Source of the DNA: Forficula auricularia
Lineage: Eukaryota > Arthropoda > Insecta > Dermaptera > Forficulidae
Direction: 5' to 3'
Length of the DNA stretch: 64,000 bases
NCBI GenBank assembly: GCA_024734495.1
Contig: JALMQS010000073.1
Span: 1,122,379-1,186,378 of the forward strand
Position numbers and translations under genes: made by a program. Below the pieces are notes generated by a model that saw only the letters and a list, made by a program, of their open reading frames with translations, was not told the origin of the DNA and made no database searches. Of the stretch, positions 57,041 to 64,000 are shown piece by piece; position 1 is the stretch's first letter; every line of letters starts with the position of its first letter.

Positions 57041-57540
57041 ATACATATACTAACCGCAAGGCCCTCCTTCGGCGGTCCTCTTGCTAGCCAGGAGGACGCC
57101 CCCTGGACACCCAGCCCACGAACCCCACCCTCACCCCCCACTCTCACCCACCACACCCTCGAAACCCACCCAGCACCCCCACCCCTAGACCATGCCCCCC
57201 AACACTCCATCCGCCCCCAACCCCCTCTAGCACTCTAATTTTCATTCGTGTGCCCCCCCAAACCCCTTCTGGGGTCAAAATATCAAAACGTTATATAGCT
57301 AAAAACGTAAGTTAGAAGACATCTTATGTAAATATGAAATTTCATAATAATCCCTTCAGCCGTTTTTACGTGAATCGTGAGCAACTTTTCGGAAACCACT
57401 GAAACAGACAGACAGACATACAGACAGACATACCGACAGGAATTTTGTTGAGGGTGTTTTCGTTCATAACTTTCCTTGAAACGTGTGCAACCAAAATTTG
57501 GCGTTATTTGGAGCAATGTACAGACAAAACCTTAATTTTA
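57041..57540. other. GC hairpin, C-rich tract, repeat tail
   Basis: GGCCCTCCTTCGGCGGTCC hairpin at 57060, then about 190 bp of C-rich DNA without frame, then a block with CAGACAGACAGACATACAGA at 57405. Probably one repeat family with 58190-58360. Confidence 0.5.
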
Positions 57541-58985
57541 TATATACATGTATAGATTATGTTTAAATACATCAAGCAGAGAACAACTTCATTGATTTAT
57601 TTCTCCTTTAAAATTTGTTCAATTTTTCTTTAATTTTTTTAAATAATCCCTCGGCTGAATTTCGACCATTGAACGTGCAATTTCTTGCTTTAATCGTACA
57701 ATATAGGTATCAAGGAAAGGTTGTTGAAATGTCCGAGGTTGCTGCCAGACAGGCAGGCAGTTGGTTTCTCTCTCAAGAGAGAGAGAATCGATTCTGCATC
57801 TGCAAATGGCAGGTGTAGGTTTCTCTCTCTCCCTTTGACTGTTGAATGAAGAGCCAAAGGCATTAAGACCAAGTATAGACACGTCTGCCTCATTTATATT
57901 ATATTATCTTCCTTCCTTTCATTAATCATAATGTACAGATTACAGCACTAGCGCCGGCGCCGGTGTCATATAACTTCACACCTCACCATACAATAAATTT
58001 ATTTAATTTCAACACAAACGGCTTGATTAAAGGAGCTCGAAATTCGTTTATAAGATTCTACCATGCTAGATTGACCCAATGACACCAAATTATTAAATAA
58101 AAGCATATTATTTATGATAACTTATCTAGTCTTATTAAACGAGCAAAAATTAATGAAAATAATAATAAAAATATCAATTATAAATTAATTAATACCTGGA
58201 ACCACCGAGCGATGCACGGTAACCCCTGACACCCCCCCCTCTCAAAACCACACAGCTCTCCCCCACCCCACCCCAACTGCGCCTTCCACCACCGGATCCC
58301 CCACAACTGCACCCCACCTCCTGCACCTCCCACATCTACCCCACCCCGCACCCAGTTTTTACATTTCTACCTTTCTAATTTTCTACATATAATGTGTATA
58401 TTTGTTTACTTGTACACCAATTTGCCCACATTCGTTCATATTGATAAACATTATAAGAAAATAAATAGGAAAATATTAATAAAAAACATAATCGTATAGG
58501 ATCTGAAATAAAAACATAAAATTAAATAAGATTTGTTTCCAAGTTATATAAAAAAAAGCCACTTCAACCACTTTATTTGTAAACACACCTGTAATGCTAC
58601 GATTTAGACACCTGTTAATTAAAAACAAACAAAAAATTCCTAATTTTAATTTAATATATTAATATTTGCTATAACCTATTAGTGGGTTTTAAAATTAAAA
58701 AAAACAATTAATAAATAAAAGATAATTGAAAAAAATGTAAACAAACTTTTTTATCGAGATTTTCATCTATCAATAATTACTTTAATTAAGAAAAGATCAA
58801 TTAAGATTAAATTTGTCGAGCTACAGACCTAGCCAGATCGCTTTCTCGTCCTCAAAACTTGTTAATAGAATTTGTTTTATCAAAATCGATAGAGCCGTTT
58901 TGAAAATAGAGCTAAGATACAAATATACAAACAAATATATATATATATATATATACAATTTTTGCTCGTTTAATAAGAGTAGATA
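57541..58985. other. C-rich and AT-rich repeat sequence
   Basis: 58201-58216 holds CCGAGCGATGCACGG, then a C-rich tract to 58355. Family D copy at 58625-58705. No supported gene. Confidence 0.45.
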
Positions 58986-58999
58986 GATTAGAAATCTGG

Positions 59000-59420
59000 T
59001 GTTGGTGCGAGGTGAAACAGATTATAATAAAAGTAAAGTAAAAATATATTAAATTAGGGAACGAAGAAAATATTTTTATATTATAGATAAAAGGATCCCG
59101 GGATCTTCGCATGTGCGCCGCGATCGAGTGGGAGGCGTTTGGATATAGTAAAAATATATTTTTTGAAAAATTATTATTTACTATGAGTTATTTACTAGGG
59201 TCACTTCTTATATGTGAAACAAGTGTGCTAGTAAATAACTCATAGTAAATAATAATTTTTCAAAAATATATTTTTACAATTAAATATCCCAGCGCCTCCC
59301 ATCAATCGCAGACTCCAAAGGTCGAAAATACTGTTCTCTTCACTCGGGGTGCGACCACAAAGAGGCCGTGCAAAGATCCCGGGTTCGAGCCCCGGCTGAT
59401 CCTTTTGTCTGTAATAAAAA
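59000..59420. repeat. Hairpin repeat and tRNA-like SINE end
   Basis: GGTGTTGGTGCGAGGTGAAA at 58999. A perfect hairpin at 59147-59275 (arms of about 52 bp, AGTAAATAACTCATAGTAAA). Then CAGCGCCTCCCATCAATCGC and B-box GGGTTCGAGCCCCGG at 59380-59394. Confidence 0.7.
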
Positions 59421-59699
59421 TAATATTTTCTTCGTTCTCTAAATTTAAATATATTTTTACTTTTTTTTATCAATTATAAAAAAAATTTAATATACTTACT
59501 GTAAACTCCAGATTATCCAGGCTAATGGTGGGGAGAGCCGGCACGTATAATCGAAAAACACGGATAATCCGCGAACTATAATTATTATTTTTCTATAAAA
59601 AAAATTTTTAGAAAAAAAACAGACTTCAAGAAAACTAAATGCAACAAATAAAATAATATGAACTCGAAAATTATTATTTCATTTGCTGCATGTAATTTT
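59421..59699. other. Possible Tigger/pogo-like end
   Basis: ACTGTAAACTCCAGATTATC and GGATAATCCGCG near 59498-59575. Only one end seen. Confidence 0.35.
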
Positions 59700-59993
59700 T
59701 TGAATTCGGTTAATCAATGGGACCCTAGAAGTCTAAAAATGCAAAAAAAACTCACCGCCCAAAATGGGGGGGGGGCGAAGGGTCAAAAAATGAAAATGTA
59801 GGCCCTTATATGAAACTCAACCAAATTTTGTATACATAATCAGTGGGCCCCCAGGAGTCTAAAAATGCAAAAACTAACCTCCCTCCCCTACATGATTATA
59901 AATAATTTTATTAAATATTAAATATAAGTGAGGGGCCTGGTTGTATGCTAAAGTCAAATGAATGGCCACATCAGAACACGTCAGCTTATTTAT
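59700..59993 (-). repeat. Interspersed repeat family A, copy 5 (partial)
   Basis: Minus-strand left half of family A, ending CAGAACACGTCAGCTTATTT. Confidence 0.7.
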
Positions 59994-60227
59994 TGTTATT
60001 ATGAATTATAAATTAAAAATTCCCTATATATTTACGGAATTTTTTCCAAAAAATTTTCTCAAATTTGAGAAATGAACAAAACTCTTTAACATTTTCACTT
60101 AAATTATCAACAAATTTAAAATAATTAATTAACAAGTTAAATAATAAAACATTAATGAGATTTAAATCATATATTTTTTTAATTTATTTTTTATTAATTA
60201 ATTATATAATATATCTTCTCTAGCCAG

Positions 60228-61440
60228 ATATACTTTATTAATACAACTTTGGTTATATGTAGTATATAATTTTAATGTTCGTAGCTTAATGGGAAGTTCA
60301 GCTATACGAAGGATCCAAATATGTCTTCAATTATTCCTGTAAATAGAAGTTGTGTATCTTACCAGAGAAAACTTTGCTTAAACTAAATTAAACGTAACTT
60401 TAAAAATCACAAGTTTGGAAATTTCTTGCACTTAGCCAGGAAAAAAAAATTCTACGAATAGTTTTTATTTTTTTTTTTCATCAAATAAAGTAAAGATACT
60501 TGACCCCTATGGACCGGGGGTAGAATATGTCCATAGTATCCCCTGCTTGTCGTAAAAGGCGACTAAACGGGGTTGGAGGTGAGCCTTACAAGCTCAATTC
60601 TGTAAAAAACTTCCCATTTACGGAAGCAAGTATTTGCTTCTAGTAAATGGGAAGAAGAATAGTATTAAGGACACCTGGATTAAACAAAACTAATACATTA
60701 AAATTCTAAAAAAGAAAAAAACAAGCATTATTCTTCTACGAGAATCTTCTCATATAAGAGTCTTGTAATTATATGTTTATAGGCTGCTTCGCAGCCTATA
60801 AACATATTAACCTTCCGTTCAATCAGCGAGTAGCAAAACCGGTTGTTTTCTTCTTTGGAGAGCCTCTCCTTGAATATTTCTATTCTTAAAGGTAATAGGG
60901 AAATGGGTCTATATATATTAAACTCACTGGGTAGGTGGAGATTCCGGGGGGTCTGACTTTTTCATACCTCAAACAAATTTTTTAGAGAGTTTCAATGAAA
61001 TTCCAAATTTTGGAGGATACAATAAAATTTTTGTCATATTTTAAATAAAACCGAATTCATTATAAAGGCTTCTTTGATGAGAAATTAATTTAAAACCGAT
61101 ATTGTTTAAATGGGTTTTATTATAATTTTACGATAATCTAATGAAATCACCTGATTGGAGACTTAAATATGGTCTAATTAAATGAATGTAATGAACTAAA
61201 AACTTAATTATTATAAATTAATAATGAAATTAACTTTTTAATTATTTAACATTCAAAGCAAAGATGACATTTAAAAGGCTTATTTTTTGAGCGGCGTCTC
61301 AAGGAGCTCGATAGCTCAGTGGGTTAAGTGACCATTTCTAGACTAATTAAATACAATTTAATTGTTAATTTATTTATTCAGACTCATTCAGGTTCGATCC
61401 CAATCCATGCGTAATATCTAGAATTTTTTTTATTACAATA
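60228..61440 (+). repeat. Repeat family C, copy 2
   Basis: Matches 13708-14775 with small indels; the spacer between the tRNA-like boxes is longer here (ATTTCTAGACTAATTAAATA inserted). Confidence 0.75.
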
Positions 61441-61834
61441 TAAAAATTTATTTTATTATCATTTGCAATGTACAACACAATTTGTCAAAAGAACAAATAA
61501 CACTGATGAACAAATTCAAATTTTTTTCTCTCCTTTAAACAAAAATAAGTGATTAGTTATAATTCGACCCCTCTGAATCCAAATCTGAAAGTAAAAATGC
61601 TGTATCACCTAACGTTTTTCTTGTATTTTAATTTTTAGTTTTTAATAAAAATTTAATTCCCTTTGTAATAATACTTCAAAATTTTAAATTATTTTTTTGT
61701 TTGCTCATAAAATAGGATTTAAATATTTAATATTAAATTAAAAAAAAAAAAAGAAATATATAAAGGACCAATTTTGACTGTTCAATGAAGAAATTTCATG
61801 CAAAAAAGGAAAAAACACATTTTTACTAGTATTT
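61441..61834. other. AT-rich stretch
   Basis: Nothing recognised. Confidence 0.4.
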
Positions 61835-62505
61835 TCAAAATTTCTTTCTTGAACTCTGCGGTTTGTAATTGCCACCATAAATCTCTCCCATGAGGTTCCA
61901 ACAATAGTCTGCCAACATGTTTTGTACCGATTTTTCTGCATATCTTTTCCTCAGGACAGAAATATCCTGGTGAAATCCCTGGCCGCATTCTTCACTAACA
62001 GCGCCCAAATTAGGGGGAATATGTCCAAATACTAATCTAAAAAAAAGTGAATTTTCAAGTTCATATTGCACCCATGCACTGATAGCACTTCAACAAGTAC
62101 TTTGTAGTTGTCAGCTATCACATTTCCAAAAAAAATTACAGCATTCTTTGTCTGAAAGCTAGCCTTGCGCATTTCTCTCTCACGGATTTGCAGCCCGATA
62201 AATATGCCTTATTTTAACTTACTATCGAGTTTAGGAAATGTTTTTCTCAAGTACCCAAAACCCTCATCGTGTGTATCCAAAGCCTCAACCAAATTTTTCA
62301 TCAGCCCTAACTTTCTATGCAACGATAGTAACAAAATTCTGACTTTCTCAAGTAGAGTGTGATTCCTAACACTCTTCTGTCCAGGAATTAAGTTTTTAGG
62401 CAAGGGGTACTGATATTCCCATTAAGCAACAATACTACTTTTAAACTATTCTTAGATGAATCTAAAAAATAAACTTGTTTGTGGTGTGAGTCCTTCCAAT
62501 TTAAG
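61835..62505 (-). pseudogene. Fragment of a widespread transposon-associated arthropod protein
   Basis: Minus-strand pieces in order: YFLDSSKNSLKVVLLLNGN (from about 62485), KLGLMKNLVEALDTHDEGF and LRKTFPKLDSKLK, GLQIRE, FFGNVIADNYKVLVEVL, GCNMNLKIHF, HIPPNLGAVSEECGQGFHQD, RYAEKSVQNMLADYCWNL. I recall this FHQDI/MLADYCW protein from many arthropod genomes, where it is repetitive. Several frameshifts and an internal deletion. Function unknown. Confidence 0.65.
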
Positions 62506-62824
62506 TGAATGGTATAGCATAGTAATAAGATAGCTACCGTTGACACTTTATTTTTATTTATTTAGTAGTTATATTAATATAGCTATTTAATATTGGTTTT
62601 AATCACAGCTAAAACACATGTAGTTATTTAACAAATAAGAAATGTAATGTTGATAGAGAGACAAAGTTGCAAAAGTTGATTCAATTGCACAATATTGTCG
62701 ATATATTAGATAAATTTAAATTTGGTTGTGTATTCTACATATATATTATAGAAATTATTAATATAAAATCCGCTATTTCATATCATTAATACTTTATGAA
62801 TTATATGAATTCAAATGAGGGCTG
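62506..62824. other. AT-rich stretch
   Basis: Nothing recognised. Confidence 0.4.
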
Positions 62825-63250
62825 GATAGACTTTCAAATAAAATAAACTGCAACAGATCGTTGCTAAACTTTATCCAAATTCATTTGAATTATTAATATG
62901 TTTATTCCTTTATTATTAATCAGATATCACTTTGAATTTGCAGTTCATGTTGACTTTAATTCAAAAATAATGATCGATTATCATTTAACAGTCGAGGAAT
63001 AACCATTCTACATTCGATTTTTGACATTTCGGTTATTATTGGTAAAGTGAAGACATGGAGGAATCGACTTAAAGTCAAAAATAACGATCGATTCAAATCT
63101 AATAATAGAGAATAACCTTATTGCATTCCATTTTTGATGTTTTGACTATTAATGGCAACCTCTACTAAAAACGTGGAGGAATCGACTTGAAATCAAAAAG
63201 ACTAAATTCTTTTATGCTTTTATGGCAAACAACTCAAGCTTGAGTTGTGA
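62825..63250 (-). repeat. Family E element, inverted copy
   Basis: Right part (CAACAGATCGTTGCTAAAC, AGATATCACTTTGAATTTGC), about two tandem units, and end TTGCCATAAAAG-type sequence with CTCAAGCTTGAGTTG. Confidence 0.8.
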
Positions 63251-64000
63251 TGATCTTGTTTATAATGATGGGCCAAAAAAAGGATAACATACATCCATAC
63301 ATCCGCACCCACTAAATGAAAAAATCACACTTTTTGGCCTTTGGACGAGACCCCATGTAATTTTTGGCAAAACCGTCACGTGCTAAAATTAAAGCTAATT
63401 GAATACTACAATTTGTGACTTTAATTGACACCATGGGTTCCGTAGTCATTACCTGAGGACCCTTTAAAGTCACGCTTGCCGCGAGACCGATTACAATACT
63501 TTTCCCATGCTTCGCATTGGATAAAGTAAAAAGAAAGTCTAAGTTAACCCCGCTGCGGAGACCTGAAACCATTCAACTATAAAACTATAAAATGTGGGTG
63601 TTCCGAAAAAAATCTAGGTGATTGAGGAAAATGGATGCGATATTTGTTATCAGGACATCTGAATACATAAAGATCACTTGGTTTTATTTAAAGGAAAATT
63701 TCATTGTTTATCAGTGTAATTGTAAATAAATAAAATGTCATATACATATATATAAAATATATATTACAATTTTCGCATGTTTAAAAAGAATTAAGTGGCG
63801 TGCTGAACGTTGCTTTTCTTTAGTTAAAAATGATACGCCCTCCGTACCAAATTATATGCTACATTTGTTTCGAGAATTGAGTTCCAATTTAAATGCTTTA
63901 TTTCAATATTTTTACTTTATCCAATGCGAAGCATGGGAGAAAGTATTGGAATCGCTCTCGCGGCAAGCGCGACTTCAAAGGGTCCTCAGGTAAAGACTAC
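63251..64000. repeat. Interspersed repeat, two inverted pieces
   Basis: 63340-63550 (minus) and 63905-64000 (plus) share CAATGCGAAGCATGGG, CTCGCGGCAAGCG and GGGTCCTCAGGTAA. The frame across the first looks long but the shared DNA is a repeat. Leaves the window at the right. Confidence 0.6.

Noticed and set aside
57619..57882. 87-residue minus-strand frame with FLDTYIVRLKQEI
   Set aside because: Vague likeness to hAT transposases only; no conserved catalytic motif.
59380..59400. Possible tRNA gene with GGGTTCGAGCCCCGG
   Set aside because: No complete cloverleaf found upstream.
63312..63572. 86-residue frame with readable protein-like sequence
   Set aside because: The underlying DNA recurs at 63905-64000 as a repeat; no domain recognised.

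Overview
The window is AT-rich, intron-bearing eukaryotic DNA packed with transposable elements; it is not bacterial or viral. The element mix (tRNA-derived SINEs, Jockey-, R1-, R2/R4- and CR1-like LINE pieces, Penelope-like elements with hammerhead ribozymes, mariner, Tigger, piggyBac and hAT elements, a Ty3/gypsy retrotransposon) points to an arthropod, probably an insect. I cannot place it more precisely.

Only one host gene is well supported. It lies on the minus strand between about 10.36 and 2.27 kb: TATA box, an ATG exon with a signal peptide and acidic linker, several very short phase-0 exons for a charged coil-forming stretch (a 63-nt exon recurs at least five times), then a terminal exon with ankyrin repeats and a poly(A) signal. 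The locus is heavily invaded. One coil exon is split by a Jockey LINE (12-bp target duplication), its splice donor is displaced by a solo LTR (5-bp duplication), the LINE carries a hAT MITE, an intron carries a tRNA SINE and another an R1-like LINE. Two coil exons are decayed and the ankyrin exon has a one-base frameshift.

From 10.7 to 28 kb: near-perfect foldback elements, several interspersed repeat families (called A to F here), a deleted Tigger element, LINE 3' ends and SINEs. From 28 to 35 kb: a compound inverted-repeat block with a frameshifted mariner in a TA tract, a solo Penelope end, and a decayed piggyBac with TTAA ends. From 36 to 44 kb: a CR1-like LINE end, a miniature LTR retrotransposon (TRIM) with a tRNA-Trp primer site, an internally deleted mariner, and a Penelope-like element whose inverted ends carry hammerhead ribozymes, followed by a GIY-YIG endonuclease remnant.

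From 48.8 to 53.9 kb lies a young Ty3/gypsy element (LTRs differ at about three positions) with gag and pol. Its sequence predicts Tf1-style self-priming: 11 nt directly after the 5' LTR are perfectly complementary to 11 nt in the LTR located about 26 nt downstream of a TATA box, at the expected transcript start. Gag and pol are joined by an A AAA AAC heptamer directly before the gag stop. The integrase part has two indels.

From 54 to 64 kb: an R2-like endonuclease fragment, further large palindromes (one with head-to-head hammerheads), C-rich tracts, a second copy of the 1.1-kb C repeat, and a fragment of a widespread transposon-associated protein. Stretches where I see nothing are stated as such.
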